A DNA stretch of 15,358 nt from UBA8828 sp964510855 (GCA_964510855.1 CAZEDB010000029.1:1-15358), one strand, 5' to 3'. Numbered from the stretch's first letter, positions 1-7,431 are shown. Made by a program: numbers and translations. The notes: generated from the sequence alone by a model not told the origin.

Positions 1-932
1 TTAATCCGCCAGGGAGAGACCCTTTAGCTTTCACCGCCATCGCTCAGGCCTTAAGCCAAACCTCACCGGGCCCACTGGTCCTGACAGGTACTGCACTCGT
101 CTTAGTTGGAGTGGGTTTTAAATTAGGTGCCTTTCCTTTTCATGGTTGGGTACCCGATGTCTACCAAGGAGCACCAACGCCCGTCACCGCGCTCTTGGCT
201 ACAGCCTCGAAAGCTGCCGGAGCGGTGGGTCTCCTGTTGTTGCTTACCGGCCCACTTGCATCCCTTGCCCCACAACTTGTGCCGGTCTTAACGCTACTGG
301 CCGCCGGCTCGTTACTGGCGGGTAATTTAGGTGCACTGGGATCATCGGATACAAAACGTGCCCTCGCTCTTTCGGGTGTTTCCCACGCTGGCTTCCTACT
401 GGCCGTTATCGCTGCACTTACTGCCGCCGCCACCCATGACGGTTGGTCTGAAGTCGCCACCGAACTTCATCTTGCAGTCCTTATTTACCTTTTCGCCTAC
501 ACTCTGGGAACCTTTGCTACCTTTGGTGCACTTGCCGAGGTACCAAGCGCCGACGACCATCACCGACCTTTAATCGGATTACGGGGGCTGATGCGCCGAG
601 GCCGTTCACTCACCGCTTCATTGACTCTCGGTATCGGATCGCTTGCTGGCATTCCGCCTTCGGTGGGTTTCTTTGCCAAGCTTTACATTCTATGGGTACT
701 TGCACGCGCGGAAATGTACGGCTTACTGGGCTTGGGTGCTGTCTCTGTTGCTATTAGTATCTATTACTACTTCGCCATTATTCGTGAAGCGGTATCACGC
801 CCTTCAGATAATGCAGAAAATGTGCCACTGACGACTCCTTGGCGAGCCCGAGCCGTCCCGCTAGGATTGGGCGCACTTACCCTGATTCTTGGCATCCTTA
901 CCCTCCTACAGGGTATGGGCGGGAACGAGTAA
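1..932 (+). CDS. nuoN: NADH-quinone oxidoreductase subunit N, 3' part (5' end outside window)
   Basis: This is the C-terminal 309 residues of the NuoN subunit, an antiporter-like membrane subunit of respiratory complex I that takes part in proton pumping. The reading frame is open from base 3, so the gene begins upstream of the window; the GTG at 111 is internal. The sequence shows the family block KLGAFPFHGWVPDVYQGAPT followed by PVTALLATASKAAG, which contains the conserved lysine of the proton channel. After it come repeated hydrophobic helices and a GIPPSVGFFAKLYIL segment typical of the NuoN/Mrp family. NuoN is usually about 480-500 residues, so roughly the last 60 percent is present. It is the last gene of most nuo operons, and here no further + strand gene follows. 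Its stop lies one base before the convergent Xer recombinase stop, and no intrinsic terminator is visible at the junction. NuoN is preferred over NuoM or NuoL because of the DVYQGAPTPVTA wording. Confidence 0.93.
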   Translation, partial: NPPGRDPLAFTAIAQALSQTSPGPLVLTGTALVLVGVGFKLGAFPFHGWVPDVYQGAPTPVTALLATASKAAGAVGLLLLLTGPLASLAPQLVPVLTLLAAGSLLAGNLGALGSSDTKRALALSGVSHAGFLLAVIAALTAAATHDGWSEVATELHLAVLIYLFAYTLGTFATFGALAEVPSADDHHRPLIGLRGLMRRGRSLTASLTLGIGSLAGIPPSVGFFAKLYILWVLARAEMYGLLGLGAVSVAISIYYYFAIIREAVSRPSDNAENVPLTTPWRARAVPLGLGALTLILGILTLLQGMGGNE

Positions 933-933
933 G

Positions 934-1866
934 TTACTTTTTGCCGCGCGGGTGGTGGCGGCGATGGGCCGCCGCCAGACGCCCCCGCTCAACTGCCGTA
1001 TAAATTTGCGTGGTCGCGATATCGGCATGCCCGAGCAGTTCTTGAATCGAGCGTAAATCCGCTCCGCCCGCGAGTAAGTGGGTGGCAAACGCATGGCGCA
1101 GCAGGTGCGGCTTAACAGGCTTATCGATACCAGCCCGAAGGGCGGCAGCCTTTACATTAACCCAAAACGTTTTACGCGAAAGCGCTTGGCCACGCTCAGA
1201 GATAAAAAGTGCACTCCCAGTACGCGCACTAACGAGCTTGGGGCGACCGACTTTTAAATAAGCCGCAATCGCGGTGGCCGCGGTCGAGCCCACGGGCACC
1301 AAACGCTCCTTCTCACCTTTGCCACGTACACGCACGAGGGCTTCGGCGAGATCAAGGGCTTGCAGTTCGAGACCACAAAGTTCGGAGACGCGAAGCCCTG
1401 AACCATACATGAGCTCAAGCATGGCGCGGTCGCGCAAGCCATGCGGGGTCGAGGTATCAGGGGATGATACTAGTGAAGCCGCTTCCGCAGCACTGAGCAT
1501 CCCGGGTAGACGTCGACGTGGGCGTGGGCCTTGCACCAATTCGGAAAAATCATCACGGCGAGCACCCGACCGCACCAAGTGACGCGCCAGGGCACGAGCC
1601 GCAGAAAGTTTACGCGCCAATGTTGTAGGGGCCACCCGCCGTCGACTTAGCCAAGTAGCATAGCCATCCAGATCCGCGGCTTGGACCTCCGACCAAGCTC
1701 GGCGACCTGCCCGCTGACATACCGCAGCCAACTGGCGTAAATCCGCTTCATAAGCCGCCGCGGTATGGGTAGAAAGCCCTCGTTCTAGGGCAAGATGCGC
1801 TAAGAAAGCCTCGAGCGGCTCAATGAGCCCCTCAGGTAAGGCCGACTTAGGACGCCGTGGGCGCAT
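934..1866 (-). CDS. xerC/xerD: Site-specific tyrosine recombinase, XerC/XerD type
   Basis: This 310-residue tyrosine recombinase probably resolves chromosome dimers at dif during division. The N-terminal core-binding domain lies at about residues 14-105 and the catalytic domain at about 125-300. All catalytic residues are visible: Arg159 in GSGLRVSELCGL, Lys183 in RGKGEKERLVPVG, His254 and Arg257 in HLLRHAFATHLLAGG, His280 in LLGHADIATTQIY, and the nucleophile Tyr289. Their spacing matches E. coli XerD closely with an offset of about ten residues. I chose the ATG at 1866 (protein begins MRPRRPKSALPEG) because it gives the usual 300-310 length. An ATG at 1902 would add 12 residues, and starts further upstream would run across the argA start. 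No strong Shine-Dalgarno is visible. The sequence alone does not separate XerC from XerD. It is divergent from argA and tail-to-tail with nuoN. Integron or phage integrases are less likely because length and motifs are those of Xer. Confidence 0.93.
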   Translation of the reverse strand: MRPRRPKSALPEGLIEPLEAFLAHLALERGLSTHTAAAYEADLRQLAAVCQRAGRRAWSEVQAADLDGYATWLSRRRVAPTTLARKLSAARALARHLVRSGARRDDFSELVQGPRPRRRLPGMLSAAEAASLVSSPDTSTPHGLRDRAMLELMYGSGLRVSELCGLELQALDLAEALVRVRGKGEKERLVPVGSTAATAIAAYLKVGRPKLVSARTGSALFISERGQALSRKTFWVNVKAAALRAGIDKPVKPHLLRHAFATHLLAGGADLRSIQELLGHADIATTQIYTAVERGRLAAAHRRHHPRGKK

Positions 1867-1912
1867 TGCACGCAGTCTTGCCCCGCAGGCCGGGGAGTCC
1901 ATAAGGAACATT

Positions 1913-3241
1913 ATGCCTTCGCCTCGGGAACGCGCCATTAAACCCACCGACCTACGGGGTATCCTGCGTTATGTCCCGATGTTCCGTGACCACATCTTTG
2001 TCGTGGCCGTTGATGGCGCGGTAGTTTCACACGAGAACTTCGTTAATCTTGTTACCGACCTCGCCGTCCTTCGCAGTCTCAGCATCAAGGTCGTCTTGGT
2101 GCATGGGATTGGACAACAACTCGGCGATCTCATGCGCGAGCATCGTGTCTCAGCACCCGACATTCACGGCGAAGGACCCACCGACGCTCCGACCATGTCG
2201 TTGGCACGTGAAGCCGCCGCTTTAGTTTCGCAAAGTATCCTCGAACAACTTTCGCAAGCAGGTCTACGTTGCGCCATTACTAATGCCGTCCGGGCTACAC
2301 GCGTCGGCATGATTCGTGGTAAAGATTATCTCTTCACGGGTAAGGTCGAGAAAGTCGACACCGCCTTACTTAACTCCATGCTCGGACAAGATATCTTGCC
2401 CTTGGTCACACCCATTCTTTGCGACCGCGAAGGCCAATCCCTCCGCGTGAACAGTGACCATCTTGCAGCCGAACTTGCCGTCGCCCTCGGCGCATCGAAA
2501 CTTATCTACCTCACTCCTTACGCCGGACTCACGGTGAATGGTGAGGTGATTATTAATTTACCCGAAGACGAGTTAGCCGCTTTACTAGCCAACCGGCGCT
2601 CAGGACTTGAACCCCGCCTGCAAAGCAAGGCCCAGCAAGCCGCCTTCGCCCTGGATGAAGGCGTGCCCCGGGCTCACATCCTTGACGGCCGGGTCTTTGG
2701 CGGCCTGCTCATCGAAATCTTTGATAAGGTCGGGCTCGGCACCATGGTGCATGCCAACGACTACGATCGCATTCGCCCTGCGAAGAAAAAAGATGCGCAG
2801 TCGCTTTACAACCTCGCGCGTCATGGCGCTAAGTCGGAAGCCTTAGTGGCGCGAACACGTCTGCAAGTTGAACAAACCGTAAGCGACTTTATCGTCTACG
2901 AAATTGATGACTCCATCATCGGATGCGCGGCTCTGCGTCGCTTCCCTGGGGTTAAAGGCGTGATGGAACTTGGGGCCGTCTATGTCCAACCTTTCTATCA
3001 CGGTCGGGGCGTCGGAACCAAGCTGGTCGAATACATTAAGCGTAAGGCTAAAAAAGAAGGCGCGCGTAAGTTGATTGCCCTCACCACGCAAACCGAAGGC
3101 TTCTTCACGGGGTCCTGCGGATTTGAAGATGGTTCCATCGCCGACTTGCCCGCAGTGCGACGCAAAGAACTCAAGGCCAGCGGCCGACACTCCCGCGTTC
3201 TAACCTTCGCGCTGGGTCGTTATACCGAGAGCCCGCGTTAA
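1913..3241 (+). CDS. argA: Amino-acid N-acetyltransferase (N-acetylglutamate synthase), ArgA type
   Basis: This enzyme transfers acetyl from acetyl-CoA to glutamate, the first step of arginine biosynthesis. The protein has 442 residues, almost the length of E. coli ArgA (443). The N-terminal part (about 1-280) is an amino-acid-kinase fold, with RYVPMFRDHIFVVAVDG at about 19-35, VLVHGIGQQL at 61-70 and the block SDHLAAELAVALGASKLIYL at about 181-200. The C-terminal part (about 285-440) is a GNAT acetyltransferase with the acetyl-CoA loop YHGRGVGTKL at 362-371 and FFTGSCGFE at 397-405. In characterised ArgA proteins the kinase-like domain binds arginine for feedback inhibition; that is family knowledge, not shown here. 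The ATG at 1913 is chosen because AAGGA lies five bases upstream (1903-1907) and because the family start matches; an upstream in-frame ATG at 1823 would overlap the Xer gene. It is divergent from the Xer gene with 46 bases between them and convergent with the glycosylase gene. Confidence 0.93.
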   Translation: MPSPRERAIKPTDLRGILRYVPMFRDHIFVVAVDGAVVSHENFVNLVTDLAVLRSLSIKVVLVHGIGQQLGDLMREHRVSAPDIHGEGPTDAPTMSLAREAAALVSQSILEQLSQAGLRCAITNAVRATRVGMIRGKDYLFTGKVEKVDTALLNSMLGQDILPLVTPILCDREGQSLRVNSDHLAAELAVALGASKLIYLTPYAGLTVNGEVIINLPEDELAALLANRRSGLEPRLQSKAQQAAFALDEGVPRAHILDGRVFGGLLIEIFDKVGLGTMVHANDYDRIRPAKKKDAQSLYNLARHGAKSEALVARTRLQVEQTVSDFIVYEIDDSIIGCAALRRFPGVKGVMELGAVYVQPFYHGRGVGTKLVEYIKRKAKKEGARKLIALTTQTEGFFTGSCGFEDGSIADLPAVRRKELKASGRHSRVLTFALGRYTESPR

Positions 3242-3257
3242 AAGCCTAGGACTCTCC

Positions 3258-4202
3258 TCAAGACTTAGGCGCGTAGAAACCCTTTTGGCGTTCGCTGATG
3301 GGTAAGCCTACGCGTGCCATAACCGTGAGCAGGTCTTCCCAAAAGGCACGCTTGAGCGCCACGGAAGGATTACGCAAAAGGTAGGAGGGATGAAAGGTCG
3401 GTAACACCGGCAAACCCTCGAAGCTCAGCCACTGACCCCGCTGACGCGTGACCTTGAAGGTCGCATCGCCCTCGAGTGCCAACATGCCATTAACCGCAGC
3501 GTTGCCCAGCGTGACAATCACCTTGGGTTGGATAATCGCGATTTGAGCACGTAGATAAGGGAGGCAAAAGGCTAACTCGCGTGAGGTTGGAGCCCGATCA
3601 CCCAAACCATTCGCCATCACCGTACGCCATTTCATAACATCGGTGAGATAAACCTGCTCGCGCGACAAACCCATGGCCGCAAGCGCCTTGGTAAGAATAT
3701 CACCGGCGGGACCTACCAACGGTTCGCCCGCGCGTAACTCGTCTTCATCGGGACCTTCCCCGATCCAAAGAATATCAGCATCGACCGATCCCGAGCCAAA
3801 AACCGGCAGACTACCTGCGGGCGTATGGCGACGACATTCAGGGCAAGCGAGCACGCGCTCACGCAGGGCAGCGAGACGCTCAGACTTGGAACCTGAAGTG
3901 AGAAGCTCGACCTTCGGGGGCGACGGCACCAGCTCATCGAGGGCGCGCACCGGCGCAGCAGCAGGAGCGGGTAACGGTTGGGCGGGCGTCTTAACCGAAA
4001 CCTTAACGGGACGGTCCTGGGCGGCCGAAGTCGCGGACTTCACTGCCTCGGAGTGCGCAGGCTGAGCAACCCCTTTAGCACGAGCGATGAGATCGCGCAG
4101 CGCCGTCTCGCCCTCAGAACTTAAAGCTACCGTGGTAGTACCGGCATCTTGCCGATATCGCAGCTCGGCTAGAAGGAGAATGAGGGCATCAGCAGGAGAC
4201 AC
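3258..4202 (-). CDS. Uracil-DNA glycosylase, family 4-like
   Basis: This is a base-excision-repair enzyme that removes uracil from DNA. The 314-residue protein has a Pro/Ala-rich, probably disordered N-terminal region (about 45-100) and a catalytic domain at about 105-305. Visible family motifs are GEGPDEDE at 148-155 with EPLVGPAG at 160-167 (uracil pocket and water activation) and PTFHPSYLLRNP at 268-279 (the second active-site motif, His271). Family 4 enzymes hold a 4Fe-4S cluster with four cysteines. Three are present (Cys120 and Cys123 in CPEC, Cys213 in FCLPYL), but the site expected as KCRPP reads KWRTV, with Trp192, and is followed by an insertion of about five residues. The start is a GTG at 4202 (protein begins MSPADALILLLAELRYRQ); no clear Shine-Dalgarno precedes it. 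Other UDG-superfamily branches with tryptophan at this position are a possible better class. It is convergent with argA, 16 bases apart. Confidence 0.9.
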   Translation of the reverse strand: MSPADALILLLAELRYRQDAGTTTVALSSEGETALRDLIARAKGVAQPAHSEAVKSATSAAQDRPVKVSVKTPAQPLPAPAAAPVRALDELVPSPPKVELLTSGSKSERLAALRERVLACPECRRHTPAGSLPVFGSGSVDADILWIGEGPDEDELRAGEPLVGPAGDILTKALAAMGLSREQVYLTDVMKWRTVMANGLGDRAPTSRELAFCLPYLRAQIAIIQPKVIVTLGNAAVNGMLALEGDATFKVTRQRGQWLSFEGLPVLPTFHPSYLLRNPSVALKRAFWEDLLTVMARVGLPISERQKGFYAPKS

Positions 4203-4311
4203 AGGTAAAGAAAGTCGGGGTAACCATAGGCGAAAAGTCGGGTGAGCCTAGCACCGTTTTAAGCCCAACCACCGCGGACGTTTAAGATAACCCACGCCTC
4301 TTTTAAAAAAG

Positions 4312-4320
4312 TTATCCACA
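4312..4320 (+). promoter_or_regulatory. Perfect DnaA-box consensus 9-mer (single copy)
   Basis: The bases TTATCCACA match the strong bacterial DnaA box exactly and sit next to an A/T tract (4301-4310). Only one copy is seen, with no cluster of boxes, so an origin is not supported. It could be a DnaA-titration or regulatory site, or chance. Confidence 0.25.
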
Positions 4321-4479
4321 AAATCATGCAAAGGCCTGAGATAAATGCCTTAGCGGGATAGGTTCAAAAAGTTAGATTAAAGGGGTATTTCAGCCTTAAT
4401 CGGCCCAAGAACCTTGATTCAACAAGGGGTGTACCCGATTTATCTTGCTAGTTTGAGCGGGTTTAGCCCATCTTTTACA

Positions 4480-4506
4480 TGTTCCCGCAACTCTAATTAG
4501 GGAACA
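4480..4506 (+). repeat. 7-bp inverted repeat in the RNA-binding protein gene leader
   Basis: TGTTCCC (4480-4486) and GGGAACA (4500-4506) are perfect reverse complements separated by 13 AT-rich bases. It could form a hairpin in the 5' leader about 100 bases before the start codon, or be a dyad operator. It lacks a following T-run, so it is not an intrinsic terminator. Confidence 0.4.
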
Positions 4507-4603
4507 CCGCAGAAAGCTGGTGGGTTGTCGGTCGCAAGCGATGGCAATTTGAAATCCGAGGTCGGAAACGGGCAATGCGGAGTTAGTAACGAAAGAAAAA
4601 CAC

Positions 4604-5053
4604 ATGGAAAATAAACTGTTTGTCGGCAACCTCCCGTGGGCAGCCACTGAGGATGACATCCGCGCACACTTCGCCCAATTTGGCGAGGTAACTGGCGTGG
4701 AAGTTATGCGCGATAAGTTCACCGGCCGTGCTCGCGGCTTCGCCTTCGTAACGATGGCGTCGAACGAGCATGCCCAATCCGCCATCGCGAAGACCGAAGG
4801 CATCGACTTCATGGGACGCCCCCTGAAGGTCAATGTCGCTCGTCCTCGCGAAGAGCGCCCCAGCTTCGGCGGGGGTGATCGTGGTGGCTTCGGCGGCGGC
4901 GGCGGTCGTGGTGGCTTCGGCGGCGAACGCCGCGGCGGCTTCGGCGGCGGCGGCGGCGGTCGTGGTGGTTTCGGTGGCGGCGGCGGTCGTGGTGGCTTCG
5001 GCGGAGATCGCCGTGGCGGCTTCGGCGGCGGCGGCGACCGTGGCGGCTACTAA
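4604..5053 (+). CDS. RRM-domain RNA-binding protein with RGG/glycine-rich tail
   Basis: This 149-residue protein has one RNA recognition motif (about residues 3-80) and a C-terminal low-complexity tail (about 88-149). The RRM shows RNP2 as LFVGNL (5-10) and RNP1 as RGFAFVTM (44-51), with the aromatic residues used for single-stranded RNA stacking. The tail is built of repeated GGFGG, RGGF and DRGG/ERRGG units, as in the glycine-rich RNA-binding proteins of cyanobacteria, plants and other bacteria. Family members act as RNA chaperones, often cold-induced; that role is inferred. The ATG at 4604 gives the standard MENKLFVGNLPW start. The upstream purine run GAAAGAAAAA is only a weak ribosome binding site. 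A strong terminator follows 22 bases after the stop, so it is probably a single-gene transcript. The repetitive G/C-biased tail keeps other frames open on both strands; those are not genes. Confidence 0.93.
   Translation: MENKLFVGNLPWAATEDDIRAHFAQFGEVTGVEVMRDKFTGRARGFAFVTMASNEHAQSAIAKTEGIDFMGRPLKVNVARPREERPSFGGGDRGGFGGGGGRGGFGGERRGGFGGGGGGRGGFGGGGGRGGFGGDRRGGFGGGGDRGGY
4862..5050 (+). repeat. Low-complexity GGC-rich repeat tract coding RGG/FGG units
   Basis: About 190 bases are made of imperfect tandem units encoding GGFGG, GGGRGGF and DRRGG stretches. The units share near-identical DNA (ggcttcggcggcgg and cgtggtggcttcgg recur), so the tract is prone to length change by slippage or recombination between units. 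Confidence 0.8.
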
Positions 5054-5074
5054 GCACCCGTAAAGACCTCTACC

Positions 5075-5102
5075 AGGGCGCGCCTTTTGGCGCGCCCTTT
5101 TT
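5075..5102 (+). terminator. Intrinsic terminator after the RNA-binding protein gene
   Basis: A perfect 10-bp stem (AGGGCGCGCC at 5075-5084 with GGCGCGCCCT at 5089-5098), a TTTT loop and a T-run (5098-5102) make a very strong rho-independent terminator. Confidence 0.95.
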
Positions 5103-5151
5103 GTTTGATTTGCCCTCAGCAGGCCAGGAGCTAGGCTAAAATCCTTACCCC

Positions 5152-6324
5152 ATGCGCCTCCCCGCCCTGTTCCCTGTCCTTCTCGCCACCCTGGCCTTTG
5201 CCGCTGAACCTCTTCGTGGTATTCCCGAAGATGTCTCACTTGCTGGGCGCATTTCTTATGATACCGCCGCTAAGTCCCAACTAGCACCCCTGGTTAAAGC
5301 TCTACAAAACCGGATGGAAGCTATGGCAGCCCAAATGGACCCAGCGGCAGCCAAAGCCAATAAAGAGTTACAGACTCGTTTAGGACTCACCCCAGAAGGT
5401 AATCACCAGGTAGACTTTGGTGTACGCGTCACTCTTGATACTAGCCTTGGCACAAATGAGCCACAGTTTACGGTCTTCATCGTTTTCAAGCATGAAGGTA
5501 AAAAGAACGCCTTAGATACCTTTGCCAAAGAATCGAATGCCTCACCCATCGCTTTCACGGGCGGAACGGCATGGGAGCTAAGCACGGTCATGGGCGCCGT
5601 GATTGGAGCCAATGCGGGAAGTCCTGCCAATCTCCCGCTTGAAAGTTTTGCCGAGCATGCCCTCTTCATGCCGGAAGATGGCGTCTTGATTATCGCACCC
5701 ATTCGTGAACTCCCCCTCGCCCTTGCCTGCTGGAATCGCAAAAGCCCGAGCCACCAACTTCCTGCAACCGTTGCGACGCTTGCCCGTAACACGCCTTTAA
5801 GTCATACCATTTTTAACGCCAATATCCTTCAACTTGCTAAGCTTTTAGCTGACGACCTATCGCAAGAAACTGAAATCGACGCCGCCGCATCACCTCCTGC
5901 AGGTGGCATGACGCAAGCAGGCCTCATTATCGGTGAAGACGCAAAAAATCTGCTGCTACGTGCGTCGATGAACTACGCCAATGCCGACTTGGCTAAACTA
6001 GCCGCCGAGCAAATTCGCGGCTTCGTTCCCATGGGCAGCATGCTAGCGATGCCCAATGATCAAGACGATGCCGACACCCAACTGGTCAAAGCTCAGATGG
6101 GACGCGTCATCAACTCCCTCAAAGTGGAGCAAGAGGGCTCGAATGTTCGACTCTCCCTGCAACATAGCTTAGAGGATATGAAAGTCCTCATGGCCCAACT
6201 CGAAAAGCAGCTCCTCGCCGACTTACAATCCCTACCGATCGCGACACCTGCACCCGCAGTCCCTAGCCCAGCCAAGACTGAAATTAAATCAAAGGAAGCG
6301 ACGGAGAGCAAAAAAGGCCGTTAA
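5152..6324 (+). CDS. Secreted protein of unknown function, paralogue of the next gene
   Basis: I do not recognise a named family. The 390-residue protein begins with a signal peptide (MRLPALFPVLLATLAFAA, cleavage near residue 18), so it should be exported. The mature part has alternating strand-like and amphipathic helical segments and ends in a Pro/Lys/Glu-rich tail (about 362-390). Blocks align with the downstream protein: ISYDTAAKSQL (34-44) with ISFENAAKTSL; LQTRLGLT with LIERLGIR; IIGEDAKNLLLRASM (259-273) with ALGENASDVQLRVAA; and SLKVEQEGSNVRLSL (322-336) with RLKIEQAGDKGTFSV. The two are therefore diverged duplicates. The internal plan may be two similar alpha/beta halves, as in DUF3352-like envelope proteins, but that is a guess. 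The ATG at 5152 is the only start that keeps the signal peptide. No Shine-Dalgarno is visible, while a TAAAAT box lies at 5137-5142, only ten bases upstream. A terminator follows. Confidence 0.85.
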   Translation: MRLPALFPVLLATLAFAAEPLRGIPEDVSLAGRISYDTAAKSQLAPLVKALQNRMEAMAAQMDPAAAKANKELQTRLGLTPEGNHQVDFGVRVTLDTSLGTNEPQFTVFIVFKHEGKKNALDTFAKESNASPIAFTGGTAWELSTVMGAVIGANAGSPANLPLESFAEHALFMPEDGVLIIAPIRELPLALACWNRKSPSHQLPATVATLARNTPLSHTIFNANILQLAKLLADDLSQETEIDAAASPPAGGMTQAGLIIGEDAKNLLLRASMNYANADLAKLAAEQIRGFVPMGSMLAMPNDQDDADTQLVKAQMGRVINSLKVEQEGSNVRLSLQHSLEDMKVLMAQLEKQLLADLQSLPIATPAPAVPSPAKTEIKSKEATESKKGR

Positions 6325-6344
6325 ATCCTTACAATTAGACCCAC

Positions 6345-6371
6345 AAAGGGGCTGGCAGTGCCAGCCCTTTT
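6345..6371 (+). terminator. Intrinsic terminator after the first secreted-protein gene
   Basis: The stem GGGCTGG (6349-6355) pairs with CCAGCCC (6361-6367) around a 5-base loop, is extended by A-T pairs (6345-6347 with 6369-6371), and ends in TTTT. It lies between the stop at 6324 and the next start at 6398. Confidence 0.88.
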
Positions 6372-6397
6372 GATTATTAAAGAACTCTAGCCACCCC

Positions 6398-7411
6398 ATG
6401 AAGAACCTCATCACCAGTGCTCTCATCGCGTTTGTCGCTTTTGCGCAGGCCGCCCTCCCCACCTCAGGCTTGCCCAACAGCAACGCCCCTTTTGTGGCGC
6501 ATATCTCGTTTGAGAATGCCGCTAAAACTTCCCTAGGTAAAATTGTCCTCGATGAGGCAACCAAGGCTCAAACCCAAGAGAAACCCGCCAAACTCATTGA
6601 ACGTCTCGGCATTCGCATCACCGATATTCGCGATTTAACCCTCTTAGGAAATCCGACCGACAACGCCGCGAGCGTCGTAGCTTTGATTCGTGGTCGTTTC
6701 AGTAAGTCAAAAATTGAAGGCTTTGCTGCCTCGAAAAATGTCCCTTTCAAAACTGTGGCTGGTTTTAAAGCCTGGGATGCCAATCGTCTTGGTGCCGCAG
6801 TAGCCGACGAAGCCGCAGCCCCATCAACCCCTGGTGAAGCTGCCATCTTTATCATTGTGGCCGATGATTCCACCCTGCTTGCAGCCACGGAAGATCAACT
6901 CACGATTGCCGCTGAAGCTCTTAAAGCCAATAAGCCTTGGAACCACGCCGCGCTCAGCGCCGGCTTGGGTAGCGTGACCCAAGGATGGTTAGCCGTGAAC
7001 GTCGACATTCAGACCATGGAAGCCCGCGAAGCTGCAGCCAACCCTCAAGCAGCCTCCCAACCGAGTGGGGCTAAGACGGCTGTCATTGCTCTTGGGGAAA
7101 ACGCTTCGGATGTCCAACTCCGCGTCGCAGCTCAGTTCGTCAGCGAACAAAAGGCCACCGAGCAGATTACCCAACTTAAGGGTCTGATTGGTTTTGCTCA
7201 ACTCGGCCTCATGCCTGCAGCCGAAGATTCACCCGACGACAAACAGAAGAAGTCCGACCTTCTGTCACTCGTCCAGCGGCTTAAGATTGAACAAGCCGGT
7301 GACAAAGGAACCTTCTCGGTAGATTACCCCGCAGCCAAGCTCAGCGGCATCCTACGCGAGCAAATCGCTGAAGCCGCCCAAGAGGCTGCTAACTTCGGCT
7401 CCGAGCGCTAA
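6398..7411 (+). CDS. Secreted protein of unknown function, paralogue of the preceding gene
   Basis: This 337-residue protein begins with a signal peptide (MKNLITSALIAFVAFAQAA, cleavage near residue 19) and is probably periplasmic or surface-exposed. No named domain is recognised. Conserved blocks shared with the preceding protein are at about 36-46 (ISFENAAKTSL), 66-74 (LIERLGIRI), 92-127 (a strand, helix, strand run ending FKAWD against TAWEL), 148-175, 228-270 and 290-315, in the same order. This indicates tandem duplication followed by strong divergence. Residues 209-226 form an Ala/Pro/Gln-rich linker. The C-terminal residues are helical and Ala/Glu-rich. It lacks the basic tail of its neighbour. 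The ATG at 6398 sits directly before the signal peptide; the bases before it (CCACCCC) give no ribosome binding site. It has terminators on both sides (6345-6371 and 7432-7462), so it is probably transcribed on its own. Confidence 0.85.
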   Translation: MKNLITSALIAFVAFAQAALPTSGLPNSNAPFVAHISFENAAKTSLGKIVLDEATKAQTQEKPAKLIERLGIRITDIRDLTLLGNPTDNAASVVALIRGRFSKSKIEGFAASKNVPFKTVAGFKAWDANRLGAAVADEAAAPSTPGEAAIFIIVADDSTLLAATEDQLTIAAEALKANKPWNHAALSAGLGSVTQGWLAVNVDIQTMEAREAAANPQAASQPSGAKTAVIALGENASDVQLRVAAQFVSEQKATEQITQLKGLIGFAQLGLMPAAEDSPDDKQKKSDLLSLVQRLKIEQAGDKGTFSVDYPAAKLSGILREQIAEAAQEAANFGSER

Positions 7412-7431
7412 ACCTTTTACGAGGATAATCT

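Larger units (their letters stand above)
4203..4603. other. Gene-free region between glycosylase and RNA-binding protein genes
   Basis: These 401 bases hold no credible coding region. They separate the GTG start of the glycosylase gene from the ATG of the RNA-binding protein gene, so they should contain promoters for both and probably a long 5' leader for the latter. Visible structure: a TTATCCACA 9-mer (4312-4320), a 5-bp hairpin at 4412-4427, a 7-bp inverted repeat at 4480-4506, and a near-repeat of AAAGTCGGG in the first 50 bases. I found no promoter pair good enough to mark. Long leaders are common for cold-responsive RNA-binding protein genes, but nothing here proves that role. Confidence 0.6.

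Noticed and set aside
934..1866. Xer gene as an integrase marking a mobile element
   Set aside because: Length and motifs are those of housekeeping XerC/XerD, and no attachment repeats, tRNA or phage genes are nearby.
1823..1912. 30-residue N-terminal extension of ArgA
   Set aside because: It runs antisense through the start of the Xer gene; the ATG at 1913 has an AAGGA site and gives the family length.
3673..4065. 130-residue open frame antisense to the glycosylase gene
   Set aside because: Ser/Arg/Ala-rich shadow of the Pro/Ala-rich linker and catalytic motifs coded on the other strand.
4203..4603. Possible replication origin because of the DnaA box and A/T tract
   Set aside because: Only one box is present, with no box cluster, no dnaA or dnaN gene, and no large AT-rich unwinding region.
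5075..5102. GGCGCGCC palindromes as a protein-binding or recombination site
   Set aside because: With the TTTT loop and T-run directly after a stop codon, the repeat is fully explained as an intrinsic terminator.
4583..5239. 218-residue open frame on the minus strand across the RNA-binding protein gene
   Set aside because: Its Ala/Thr-rich composition is the reverse complement of the glycine repeat tract; the plus-strand RRM motifs and the terminator define the real gene.
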